Part shown: piece after piece, positions 9,656 to 17,305 of the stretch
Position numbering within the stretch: the first letter of the stretch is position 1
Layout: each line of letters begins with the position of its first letter
Origin: Bifidobacterium magnum
GTDB taxonomy: Bacteria > Actinomycetota > Actinomycetes > Actinomycetales > Bifidobacteriaceae
Direction: 5' to 3'
Assembly (NCBI RefSeq): GCF_000741255.1
Contig: NZ_JGZB01000003.1
Location: 186,001 to 250,000, forward strand
Length of the DNA stretch: 64,000 nt
Translations under genes and position numbers: made by a program
The notes under the pieces: generated by a model
What the model was told of the DNA's origin: nothing
What the model saw: only the letters and a program-made list of their open reading frames with translations
Databases searched by the model: none

Positions 9656-10690
9656 ATGCCACAAGCAGCACATGAGCAACAGTCGCGCGATTATGTGGTG
9701 GTGGGCGGTATCGATTGCGGTACCAATTCCATCCGCCTGAAAGTCGCAAAAGTATTCGCCGACGGCCATTATGAGGATGTGGTGCCGCGTGTGCTGCGTG
9801 TGGTGCGTTTGGGCGAAGGTGTCGACCGTACCCACCGTTTCGCAGAAGACGCATTGGAACGCACCTATGCCGCCGTACGCGAGTTCGCCGAGATTTTGCG
9901 CGAACATCCCGTGGAAGCGTTGCGTTTCGTAGCCACTTCCGCGACGCGCGACGCGGAAAACCGCGAGGAATTCGAAGATACGGTCGAGTCCATTCTGGGT
10001 GTGCGCCCCGAGGTGATTTCGGGAACGGAAGAGGCCGAACTGAGCTTCCTGGCGGCCAGCGACGCCATAGTGCACATGCCGCAGCTGCATGCCGAACCGC
10101 CGTTCCTTGTGGTGGACCTCGGAGGAGGCTCCACGGAGCTGGTGTTGGGCGGCGACGGTGTGACGCAGCCGGCTACGCAAGTTGTGGCGGCCTATTCGAT
10201 GAATGTGGGCTGTGTGCGCATGACGGAACGCCATCTGCACCATGATCCGGCGACCGCCGAGGAGCTGCAGGAGCTGCGCGAGGATGTCGACGACCATATC
10301 CGCAAGGCCGAAGAGACCGTGCCGCTGGGCAAAACGCGCACCATTATTGGCGTTTCGGGAACCGTGACCACGATGACTGCGTTGGCCATGGGGCTTGACC
10401 ACTACGACCATACGGCCGTCAACGGCGTGCGCATGGACTACAAGACAATGCTCGCGACCGATGCGAAATTCGCGTCGATGCCGCGTGCCGAGCGCGCCAC
10501 CTACAAGACGATCCACCCCGGACGCGTGGACGTGATCAACGGAGGCGCCGCGACGTGGTCGTGCGTGCTGGAGCGGGTGGCCGAGCGCGCGTTCGAAGAC
10601 CACGGCCAGCACATGGACTCCTATGTGACGAGCGAACATGGCCTGCTCGACGGCGTGGTGCTGGATCTGGGACAACGCCTGCTCAAATAG
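9656..10690 (+). CDS. ppx: Exopolyphosphatase / pppGpp phosphohydrolase family (Ppx/GppA)
   Basis: The 344-residue product has the ASKHA-fold phosphatase layout. The phosphate-1 motif GGIDCGTNSIRLKV is near residues 17-30, SATRDAENREEF follows, then GTEEAELSF, the phosphate-2 loop LVVDLGGGSTELVLG and GVSGTVTTM. It lacks the HD-type C-terminal domain of the long E. coli enzymes, as is usual for the short actinobacterial form. It should hydrolyse polyphosphate and/or pppGpp in the cytoplasm. AGGAA precedes the ATG. It is the last gene of the eno cluster; the tRNA-Leu promoter follows directly. Confidence 0.93.
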   Translation: MPQAAHEQQSRDYVVVGGIDCGTNSIRLKVAKVFADGHYEDVVPRVLRVVRLGEGVDRTHRFAEDALERTYAAVREFAEILREHPVEALRFVATSATRDAENREEFEDTVESILGVRPEVISGTEEAELSFLAASDAIVHMPQLHAEPPFLVVDLGGGSTELVLGGDGVTQPATQVVAAYSMNVGCVRMTERHLHHDPATAEELQELREDVDDHIRKAEETVPLGKTRTIIGVSGTVTTMTALAMGLDHYDHTAVNGVRMDYKTMLATDAKFASMPRAERATYKTIHPGRVDVINGGAATWSCVLERVAERAFEDHGQHMDSYVTSEHGLLDGVVLDLGQRLLK

Positions 10691-10698
10691 CCGGAAGT

Positions 10699-10727
10699 TT
10701 GCCCAAATAGGGGAATTGTGCAATAAT
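10699..10727 (+). promoter_or_regulatory. Likely promoter of tRNA-Leu(TAA)
   Basis: TTGCCC (10699-10704) and AATAAT (10722-10727) are separated by 17 bp, and the tRNA begins 27 nt later. Confidence 0.45.
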
Positions 10728-10754
10728 ACCCAAGGCGATGGCTACCGTCGCTGT

Positions 10755-10834
10755 GCCCCTGTGGCGGAATGGTAGACGCAGTCGACTTAAAATCGACCGC
10801 TACGGCGTGCGGGTTCGAGTCCCGCCGGGGGGCA
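10755..10834 (+). tRNA. tRNA-Leu, anticodon TAA
   Basis: This is a class II tRNA. The acceptor is GCCCCTG, a 3-bp D stem (GCG/CGC) follows, then the anticodon stem GTCGA/TCGAC with loop CTTAAAA, so it reads UUA. A long variable arm (CGC-TACG-GCG) and the T arm GCGGG-TTCGAGT-CCCGC complete it. The 3' acceptor strand reads C, six G, C, A, one G more than the CGGGGGC needed to pair. So there is either a bulged G or a G1-G72 mismatch. CCA is not fully encoded (CCT follows). The tRNA at 50192 has the same acceptor with exactly five G. Confidence 0.9.
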
Positions 10835-10923
10835 CCTATTCGTGTATGGCGTACATCTCACACGCATATTCGTGGTACGCTAGGGGACTGTTGTGTATGC
10901 AACAGCATAAAGGAGAACACATT

Positions 10924-11331
10924 ATGGCTGCACAGATGCCTGTTGTAGAAGCCACGTTTGGCGCCGCCCCCACGTTCGAGTTTCCGGAAGGTGAAGCTCC
11001 CAAGGGCCTGAAGGTTGTGGAACTGGTAGAAGGCGATGGTCCGGTTGTACGCCGCGGCGACCAGGTAACGGTGAACTATGAAGGTATTGTTTGGGGCGGC
11101 GACAAGCCGTTCGATTCAAGCTTCGCCCGTCACCAGCCGGCGACGTTCGGCATTGGCGTAGGCCAGGTCATCCGTGGTTGGGACCAGACGGTTCCGGGTC
11201 ACAATGTCGGCTCCCGCCTGCTGGTGTCGATTCCGCCGGAGTACGGCTATGGCCGCAATGGCATGCCGGCCGCGGGTATTGGCGGTGACGATACGCTGGT
11301 GTTCGTTATCGACATCATTTCGACGCGCTGA
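10924..11331 (+). CDS. FKBP-type peptidyl-prolyl cis-trans isomerase
   Basis: The 135-residue product is a single FKBP domain with no signal peptide, so it is a cytoplasmic prolyl isomerase. Motifs are VTVNYEGIVWGG, FDSSF, GVGQVIRGWDQTVPG and IPPEYGYG, ending with the TLVFVIDI strand. The ATG at 10924 is chosen because AAGGAG lies 8 nt upstream; the open frame runs back through the tRNA gene to 10738, which is not meaningful. It is flanked by tRNA-Leu and by a strong terminator and is followed by greA, so it is probably a single-gene unit. Confidence 0.95.
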   Translation: MAAQMPVVEATFGAAPTFEFPEGEAPKGLKVVELVEGDGPVVRRGDQVTVNYEGIVWGGDKPFDSSFARHQPATFGIGVGQVIRGWDQTVPGHNVGSRLLVSIPPEYGYGRNGMPAAGIGGDDTLVFVIDIISTR

Positions 11332-11358
11332 ACATCGAGTCACTAGACGTAATTGGTA

Positions 11359-11390
11359 GCGAGCACCGGCGTGAGCCGGTGCTCGCCTTA
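11359..11390 (+). terminator. Terminator after the FKBP gene
   Basis: A perfect 12-bp stem, GCGAGCACCGGC with GCCGGTGCTCGC, closes on a GTGA tetraloop and is followed by CTTATT. Confidence 0.85.
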
Positions 11391-11434
11391 TTACCGGCGC
11401 AGGGGTATGCGCCGGGATGCTGGTAGGAGGCATC

Positions 11435-11917
11435 ATGGAACAGGAAGAAAAGACGGTACTGCTGACGCAGGAAGCCTACGACAAGCTGCAGGAAGAGCTC
11501 AAGTACCGCGAAGGCGAATATCGCGAGGAGATCACCGAGCGTATCGCCGCGGCCCGAGCCGAAGGCGATTTGTCGGAGAACGGCGGATACCAGGCTGCAC
11601 GCGAAGAACAGGGCAAGAACGAAGGCCGTATCAACGAGCTGATCGTCAAGCTGCGCAACGCCAAGATCCTCAAGGCCCCGAAGGCCGGCACCGTGGGCAA
11701 CGGCTCGCTTGTCACGATCGAGCTGGGCGGCCGCGACATGACGTACGTGATCGGTTCGCGCGACATCGCCGTGGCCACCGATTATGACGTGATCAGCCCC
11801 GAGTCCCCCGTCGGCGCTGCCATTTTGGGCGCCCATGTGGGTGACACGGTCGAATACAAGGCCCCGAACGGCCGCGCCATGAAGGTGCTTATCAAGGAAG
11901 CCAAGCCGTTGGCCTGA
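11435..11917 (+). CDS. greA: Transcription elongation factor GreA
   Basis: The 160-residue product rescues backtracked RNA polymerase by stimulating transcript cleavage. The N-terminal coiled coil carries LTQEAYDKLQEELKYRE, the conserved acidic tip region EGDLSENGGYQAAREEQG (near residues 45-62) and the C-terminal FKBP-like domain ends SPVGAAILGAHVGDTVEYKAPNG. TAGGAGG at 11424-11430 fits the ATG at 11435, not the in-frame ATG at 11417. It has its own terminators on both sides and looks monocistronic. Confidence 0.97.
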   Translation: MEQEEKTVLLTQEAYDKLQEELKYREGEYREEITERIAAARAEGDLSENGGYQAAREEQGKNEGRINELIVKLRNAKILKAPKAGTVGNGSLVTIELGGRDMTYVIGSRDIAVATDYDVISPESPVGAAILGAHVGDTVEYKAPNGRAMKVLIKEAKPLA

Positions 11918-11943
11918 TTCGCGCTGGATTCCGGATTTTTGTT

Positions 11944-11974
11944 GACAGCCCCTTGCCTCAAGCAAGGGGCTGTC
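11944..11974 (+). terminator. Hairpin terminator after greA
   Basis: GACAGCCCCTTGC (11944-11956) pairs perfectly with GCAAGGGGCTGTC (11962-11974) around CTCAA. There is no T-run after it, so it may act as a stabilising or Rho-assisted 3' end. Confidence 0.65.
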
Positions 11975-12352
11975 CGCATATTGGACATGTATATTGTTCC
12001 GGTTCTTTGGCTCATATGACGATGATTTTGTGTCGAATCGCCGAATTCCAGCGAAAATTATCGTAAATGGATGCGTGGAGGTAACAGTTGTGTTGCCTGC
12101 GGTTTACATAGTGAACACGACCGCTATTACTCTTGTCCGCAAGCCCATCAAGCACGCCGCGGTTTCCGGCCCCATTTTTCGGGCGTTCGCGGCGCGTGTA
12201 CGAAGATGATGTTTCCCGAACGGGAAATTTTATGATCCGCACGGATGGACGTTGAATCGCAGAAACGGCTACCCAAACGGGCATTCGTGAGATCCACGGA
12301 TGCGCTTTGGCATGCCTTTCCGACTCCGAGATCAAACTAACGGGAGATATCC
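11975..12352. other. 378 bp without a recognised gene, leader of the broken oppA-like gene
   Basis: The only open frame on the plus strand (11994-12209, 71 codons) has no recognisable domain and no ribosome-binding site, so I do not call it. TTTCCCGAACGGGAAA at 12212-12227 (7-bp arms, 2-nt centre) is a possible operator. GATCCGCACGGATG (12234-12247) and GATCCACGGATG (12292-12303) form a rough direct repeat. Confidence 0.4.
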
Positions 12353-14005
12353 ATGAGGAAGAAGAGCGCAACTACGCTCGCGGCCATCGCATGCGCCATC
12401 GGCATGCTGCTTTCAGGCTGCGGAAGCGCCGAGCCGAGCGCCAGCAACGAAAACGCGGGCGGCAATGTCATTACGGCTTTCAACACTGAGCCGCAGAACA
12501 CGTTGATTCCAGGCAATACCAATGAGACGAGCGGCGCCATGGTCATCCAGCTGCTGTTCGCCAATCTGGTGGCGTTTGACAACAAGGGCGACGCAAAGAT
12601 GTAAGTCGCCGACTCCATCACGCCCAACGACGACGTGACGCAGTACACCGTCAGACTCAAGGACGGTTGGAAATTCACCGACGGTACGCCTGTGACCGCC
12701 GAATCCTTCACGAAGGCGTGGAGCTATGTGGCCAACGCCAAGAACGCGCAGAAGTGCTCCTCCTTCTTCTCGATGATCAAGGGATATGACGAGCTGCAGG
12801 ATCCCGACAAGCTGCAGGGTGACGAGCAATTGTCGGGCCTGAACGTGGTGGATGACAAGACGTTTACCGTCGACCTGAACAGCCCCGACTCGATTTTCCC
12901 CGTGAAGGTCGGCTATATCGCGTTCGCGCCGCTGCCCGAGTCGTTCTACAAGGATCCGAAGGCGTTCGGGGAGAACCCCGTCGGCAACGGCATGTACAAA
13001 TTCACCCACTGGGACCACAACTCGCAGATTGAATTGGCGAAGAACGCCGATTACAAGGGCGTGCAGAAAGTGGCCAACGACGGTGTGACGTTCAAGATCT
13101 ACACTTCCGCCGATTCCGCGTATTCCGACGTCCAGGGCGGCAATCTTGACGTGACGGGCACGATCCCGGCGTCCGCTATCAAGACGTTCGAAAAGGACTC
13201 GTCGGTCGAGGCCTACAACAAGGCCGGTTCCGTGATCCAGGCGTTTACGATCCCGTCCGATTACGAACACTGGAAGGTGGATACGGAAGAGGGCCATTTG
13301 CGCCGCCTGGCGCTGTCCATGGCCATCGAGCGCGAGGAGATCGTGGAGAAGGTGCTCGGTGGCACGGGCACCGTGGCCACGGACTTCAGCTCGCCGGCCA
13401 TCCCCGGCTACGCCGACAACCTGAAGAATTCCGAGAACCTCAAGTACAACCCGGCCAAGGCCAAGGAATTGTGGAAGAAGGCCGACGCCATCTCCAAGTA
13501 TGACGGCAAGCTCGTGTTCTCCTATGACGCCGACAAGGGTTTCAAGCCCGTATTCGAAGCCATTGTCAACTCCGCCAACAACGTGCTCGGCGAAGTGGGC
13601 TTGAAGGCCACGGCCAACCCCGTGCCAACGTTCCAGGAGTTCCGCAATTCAATCGACGAACGTTCCATGAAGGGCGCGTTCCGTACGGGTTGGACCCCTG
13701 ATTACCCGTCCATCGAAGACTACCTGTATCAGATCTATGATTCGGCCGCAGCTGATGGCAAGGGCGCCAACGATGGCGATTACCGCAACGCCGACGTGGA
13801 CGCCCTGTTCACGAAGGCCATGGGCATCACGAACCAAGATGAGCGCAACAAAGTCTATCAGGACGCCGAGGTGATTCTGCTCGACGAGCTTCCTTCCATC
13901 CCGCTGTACTACAGCAACGCCGTGGGCGTGGCCGCAGCGGGAGTCAAGGGGTTCACGATGGATTGGCAGAACCAGCCGATTTTCAATGAGCTCAGCAAAA
14001 GCTGA
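12353..14005 (+). pseudogene. Oligopeptide ABC transporter substrate-binding lipoprotein, interrupted by one in-frame stop
   Basis: Two parts in the same frame make one SBP_bac_5 (OppA-like) protein of about 550 residues. Part one has a ribosome-binding site (GGGAG), a lipoprotein signal with lipobox LLSGC at Cys23, and the family opening VITAFNTEPQNTLIPGNTNE. A TAA at 12602-12604 ends it after GDAKM. The frame then resumes as VADSITPNDDVTQYTVRLKDGWKF and runs cleanly to the stop at 14005. GAA to TAA at one base would explain it, since related proteins have Glu there. No permease or ATPase gene is beside it. With no start or signal in part two, the product should be non-functional unless the stop is read through or is a sequence error. 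Confidence 0.85.
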
Positions 14006-14037
14006 AACGGCGTGAAAAGACTCGCGTAGCAAAAACA

Positions 14038-14071
14038 ATGGGGGTGCGGCGTATGCCGTACCCCCATTTTG
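14038..14071 (+). terminator. Terminator after the oppA-like pseudogene
   Basis: ATGGGGGTGCGGC pairs with GCCGTACCCCCAT (one G-T pair) around GTAT and is followed by TTTTG. Confidence 0.85.
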
Positions 14072-14079
14072 TATATAAC

Positions 14080-14129
14080 TTCTGCATTTTGAGACAGACA
14101 CGCCGCGGTTCATGTCTCAAAATGCAGAA
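14080..14129. repeat. Perfect 17-bp inverted repeat between convergent genes
   Basis: TTCTGCATTTTGAGACA (14080-14096) is exactly repeated inverted as TGTCTCAAAATGCAGAA (14113-14129), with a 16-nt spacer. GAGACAG occurs again just after it (14132-14138). It lies 9 nt past a complete terminator, so it is extra. On the minus strand it is downstream of the hemolysin III gene but lacks a T-run there. Confidence 0.75.
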
Positions 14130-14169
14130 AAAGAGACAGAAACGCGGAAGGCCGCGGGAGAAGCGGAAG

Positions 14170-15072
14170 CTAGAACACGGGCAAATGCGCCAAATGCACG
14201 ACCACCAGATAGATGGCCACCACATGGCAGGCGTATCCCGCGACAGTGCCCAAATGGAAGATTTCATGGAATCCGAACACCTTGGGCCACGGATCCGGTT
14301 TGCGCAGGCCATACACGATCGCGCCCGCGATATAGCATGCGCCGCCCGCGCAAATGAGGATCACTACGGCCGGGCCCGCGGCGGGGGACTGCCAGAACAA
14401 TCCCATGAACGCCACGCCCGAGACGCCGAAGATGATGTATACGATCGTATAGAGCCAGCGCGGGGCCGTAATCCAGATGACATGGATCAGCAGCGCCACG
14501 AAGGTGCATGACCACATGCCGATGATGATGGCGTTGCGCCAGAACGTGTCAAGCGCGAACGCGATGGGCGTGTACGTGCCGGCGATGAGCAGGAAAATGT
14601 TCACATGGTCGATGCGGCGCAGCACGTCCGTGACGCGCGGCGACCAGTCTCCCAAATGGTAGGCCGCGGAATTGACGAACAGGATTAGCGAGGCCGTCAT
14701 GAATACGGCGCACGCCCATTTGAGTCCGGTTCCGTGCGCCAGGCAAATGAGCACGATGCCCGAGGCGAGCGCCAGCGGCGCCGTGATCGCGTGGAACCAT
14801 CCGCGCATTAGCGGCTTTGGCCTGCCGTGCACATCCAGACGGATTTTGCGCTGCACCTCATTGGGGACGATGCCTTCAATTTTCGCGGCGTGCGCTTCGC
14901 CCTTGGCGATAACGACTTTGGCTTTCTCGTCCGCCTTGGCGCGGATGTTTTGCGCTTTGAGTTCCGCCTTGAGTCGCACGCGGTCGGCTTTGGCCTGCAT
15001 GGCCGCCTCTCGCGCGGCCGTCACCGCTTCTCGTTTCGCGAGTATTTGCTCGCGCGTCATACGTTCTGGCAT
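14170..15072 (-). CDS. Hemolysin III / PAQR-type integral membrane protein
   Basis: The 300-residue product has an unusual ~85-residue N-terminal extension rich in Ala, Lys, Arg and Glu (strongly helical, charged). Seven hydrophobic helices of the HlyIII family follow. The signature is NSAAYHLGDW with RRIDHVNIFLLIAGTYTPI, and the C-terminal HEIFHLGTVAGYACHVVAIY; these His residues, with the Asp, form the metal site of PAQR-like proteins. The biochemical role is unknown and a cytolytic role should not be assumed. The ATG at 15072 has GAGG 5 nt upstream; a GTG at 15078 is the alternative. It faces the pseudogene end and diverges from pdtaS. Confidence 0.88.
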   Translation of the reverse strand: MPERMTREQILAKREAVTAAREAAMQAKADRVRLKAELKAQNIRAKADEKAKVVIAKGEAHAAKIEGIVPNEVQRKIRLDVHGRPKPLMRGWFHAITAPLALASGIVLICLAHGTGLKWACAVFMTASLILFVNSAAYHLGDWSPRVTDVLRRIDHVNIFLLIAGTYTPIAFALDTFWRNAIIIGMWSCTFVALLIHVIWITAPRWLYTIVYIIFGVSGVAFMGLFWQSPAAGPAVVILICAGGACYIAGAIVYGLRKPDPWPKVFGFHEIFHLGTVAGYACHVVAIYLVVVHLAHLPVF

Positions 15073-15229
15073 GTTCACCTCACGCCTTGGTCATCGACTT
15101 GTCGGTCGACGTGTAGTCGGGTATTACGTTACCGTAACCTACGTTAGCGTAACTTATTGGCTTGTCAAATTATTTTTTTGTACAGACGCGCACGCGCCGT
15201 CCCATATGGATGATGGGACGGTGACGCCT

Positions 15230-15235
15230 TACTAT
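15230..15235 (+). promoter_or_regulatory. -10 element of a leaderless pdtaS transcript
   Basis: TACTAT ends exactly 7 nt before the ATG at 15243, and no Shine-Dalgarno is present. This placement puts the transcription start on the initiation codon. Confidence 0.5.
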
Positions 15236-15242
15236 GTTCTGT

Positions 15243-16730
15243 ATGGCTGATTTTTCGCAAATATTGGCCACTCGGTCCGATCTTGACAATTCCGATCGCG
15301 AGTGGCTGCATCATTTAGTGGCAGACTGGCAAGTGATCGCGGACTTGAGTTTCGCCGATCTCATGCTGATTTTGCAAAACGGTGACGGCACGTACATAAT
15401 TGCTGAACAGTGCCGTCCGTCCACGGTAATGGGACTGCGTTCCGACGATGTGGTGGGCGCCGTGGTTCCCGACGTATATATGGACGAACTGGACGCCGCC
15501 ATGCAATGTCAGACGGTCTTCCATTCCACCACCTTGCGCGCGCTCGACAACACGATGATCTGCAATGTGTACGCTCCGATCGTGCATAACGGCAAAACGC
15601 TGGGACTGGTGGTACGGGAAACCAACATGGCCACGCGCGAACTCAACGGCCGCTATGAAAATGAAAGCATCAACGCCGGCAAGCGCCTGTACGACATGAT
15701 TCCGCTGGGCGAATTCCCGTATACGGACCCCGTCATCAACCAGCGCCACAACGCGCGCGTGGCGGACGGATTCATCATTTTGTCGCTCGACGGCATCATC
15801 GAATACGCCTCGCCGAACGCGATCAGCTGTTTCCGCCGTCTTGGCATGAACGGCGCCATGGAAGGGCTGTACCTAAGTGAAATCGGCACGCAGCTGCTTC
15901 ACGAGAACGATCCCGTCCCTGAAATGCTGCCGCTCGTGCTGACGGGAAAGGCGCCCGTGGATTCGGAAATCAACGCGAACCGTTCCGTCGTGTCGATGAG
16001 GTCGTTCCCGCTGTCGAACGACGCGGGCCGTACGGGCGCGATCATCCTGTGCCGTGACGTGACCGAATTGCGCCGCCGCGAAGTCGAATTGCAGACCAAG
16101 GACGCCACCATTTCCGAAATCCACCATCGTGTGAAGAACAATTTGCAGTCGGTGTCGGCGCTGCTGCGTCTGCAGGCGCGCAAAACGCAGTCCCAGGAAG
16201 TCAAGAAGGAACTCGCCGAGGCGCAGCGCCGCGTGCAGACCATCGCCATGGTGCACGAGGGCCTGAGCCAGACGGCCGATGAAATCGTCGACTTCGACAA
16301 GGTGATCTCGAACCTGTTGCGTATGAGCATCGATTTGGGTTCCATGCGCGATCAGAACATTTCCGTGGACTATGTGGGCAAATTCGGCATGATGCCCGCC
16401 CAAGACGCCACGCCGCTGTCGCTGGTGCTGACCGAGCTCATCACCAATTGCGTGGAACACGGGTACGAAGGCCTCAAAGAAGGCCATATCACTGTAAGCG
16501 TGGAACGCCACGGGAAGAACCTGCATGTGGTGGTGGAAGACGACGGCAACGGCATGGAACACGAGGAACACAACGGCATGGCACGTTCCTCGGGCTCGGG
16601 TCTGGGCACACAAATCATCAATACGTTCGTGAAGAACGATTTTGGCGGCACTGTGGAATGGGAGCCGCGAGAAGAGGGTGGCACGCGCGTGATCCTCAAC
16701 ATCAAGTTGCGCGCCGCCTTGGGCGTGTGA
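15243..16730 (+). CDS. pdtaS: Sensor histidine kinase PdtaS (HisKA_2/HWE type)
   Basis: The 495-residue cytoplasmic kinase has a GAF-like N-terminal domain (VADWQVIADLSFADLMLIL onward), a PAS domain around 170-280 (VADGFIILSLDGIIEYASPNAISC), then the HisKA_2 box SEIHHRVKNNLQSVSALLRL with the phospho-accepting His near residue 293. The HATPase domain shows TELITNCVEHGYEG and DDGNGM. The order and wording closely resemble mycobacterial PdtaS, whose partner is the ANTAR regulator PdtaR; a matching pdtaR is at 50441 in this window. The start at 15243 is chosen from the leaderless -10; ATG 15234 would add MFC. It has no membrane helix. Confidence 0.93.
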   Translation: MADFSQILATRSDLDNSDREWLHHLVADWQVIADLSFADLMLILQNGDGTYIIAEQCRPSTVMGLRSDDVVGAVVPDVYMDELDAAMQCQTVFHSTTLRALDNTMICNVYAPIVHNGKTLGLVVRETNMATRELNGRYENESINAGKRLYDMIPLGEFPYTDPVINQRHNARVADGFIILSLDGIIEYASPNAISCFRRLGMNGAMEGLYLSEIGTQLLHENDPVPEMLPLVLTGKAPVDSEINANRSVVSMRSFPLSNDAGRTGAIILCRDVTELRRREVELQTKDATISEIHHRVKNNLQSVSALLRLQARKTQSQEVKKELAEAQRRVQTIAMVHEGLSQTADEIVDFDKVISNLLRMSIDLGSMRDQNISVDYVGKFGMMPAQDATPLSLVLTELITNCVEHGYEGLKEGHITVSVERHGKNLHVVVEDDGNGMEHEEHNGMARSSGSGLGTQIINTFVKNDFGGTVEWEPREEGGTRVILNIKLRAALGV

Positions 16731-16762
16731 TCGCCGGCAAGGCATGGCAGAAGGCATAATAA

Positions 16763-16796
16763 AAGGGCTTGGCGTCATAACCAAGCCCTTGTCCTT
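16763..16796. terminator. Bidirectional terminator between pdtaS and whiB
   Basis: AAGGGCTTGG (16763-16772) pairs with CCAAGCCCTT (16781-16790). AAAA flanks the left side and GTCCTT the right, so it can serve both converging genes. Confidence 0.8.
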
Positions 16797-16828
16797 CTAT
16801 TCTCTCAAGAATGGTATTGAGCGTGCGG

Positions 16829-17101
16829 TCAGATCTGCATGACCTGGGAACGGCGTGCACGCATCGCGCGGCGCTTGAGGGCACGGCGCTCGTCTTCGCT
16901 CAAACCGCCCCATACGCCATAATCCTGGTTCGTGTCCAGTGCGCACTTGAGGCAGGCGTCCATCACCTTGCAGGTGCGGCATACGGCCTTGGCTTCCTCA
17001 ATCTGCTGGTAAGCGGCGCCCGTATTGCCTACAGGAAAAAACAATTCCGGATCTTTGTCGCGACAGGCCGCTTTCGCGCGCCAATCATATGCACTGCTCA
17101 T
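16829..17101 (-). CDS. whiB: WhiB-family iron-sulfur regulator (WhiB2/WhmD-like)
   Basis: The 90-residue product has the four cluster-binding Cys at 13, 41, 44 and 50 (C-x27-C-x2-C-x5-C), followed by GVWGGLSEDERRALKRRAM, the WhiB beta-turn and basic C-terminus that contact sigma factor and DNA. Opening SSAYDWRAKAACRDKDPELFFP and the nearby envelope genes (LCP, glycosyltransferase, metallopeptidase-like) resemble the whiB2 locus of mycobacteria, where the product is needed for septation. AGAGGGA precedes the ATG. The WhiB family is certain; the WhiB2 assignment is by resemblance and context. Confidence 0.93.
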   Translation of the reverse strand: MSSAYDWRAKAACRDKDPELFFPVGNTGAAYQQIEEAKAVCRTCKVMDACLKCALDTNQDYGVWGGLSEDERRALKRRAMRARRSQVMQI

Positions 17102-17152
17102 GAGTCCCTCTTCTCAATTTTTAGTGTATGTGTAGTGTGTGCTACGTGTTTT

Positions 17153-17181
17153 ATGCTAGGTATAACAGGCCCCAAATTCAA
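17153..17181 (-). promoter_or_regulatory. Promoter of whiB
   Basis: On the minus strand TTGAAT (17181-17176) and TAGCAT (17158-17153) are 17 bp apart, giving a leader of about 45 nt before the whiB start. Confidence 0.6.
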
Positions 17182-17305
17182 GGGTTTCGCGGAGATTTTG
17201 TGAAAATTTTATGTTTCGGAGCCCATGAAGGGAACATGACGGGCCTTTTGCCATGCTGATGTGGTATGGAGGCGGGCCTGTCGCAGGAAGAAAGCTCCCT
17301 ACATA

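Noticed and set aside
11994-12209. A 71-codon frame after greA
   Set aside because: It has no ribosome-binding site, no recognisable domain and average composition; it is probably chance.
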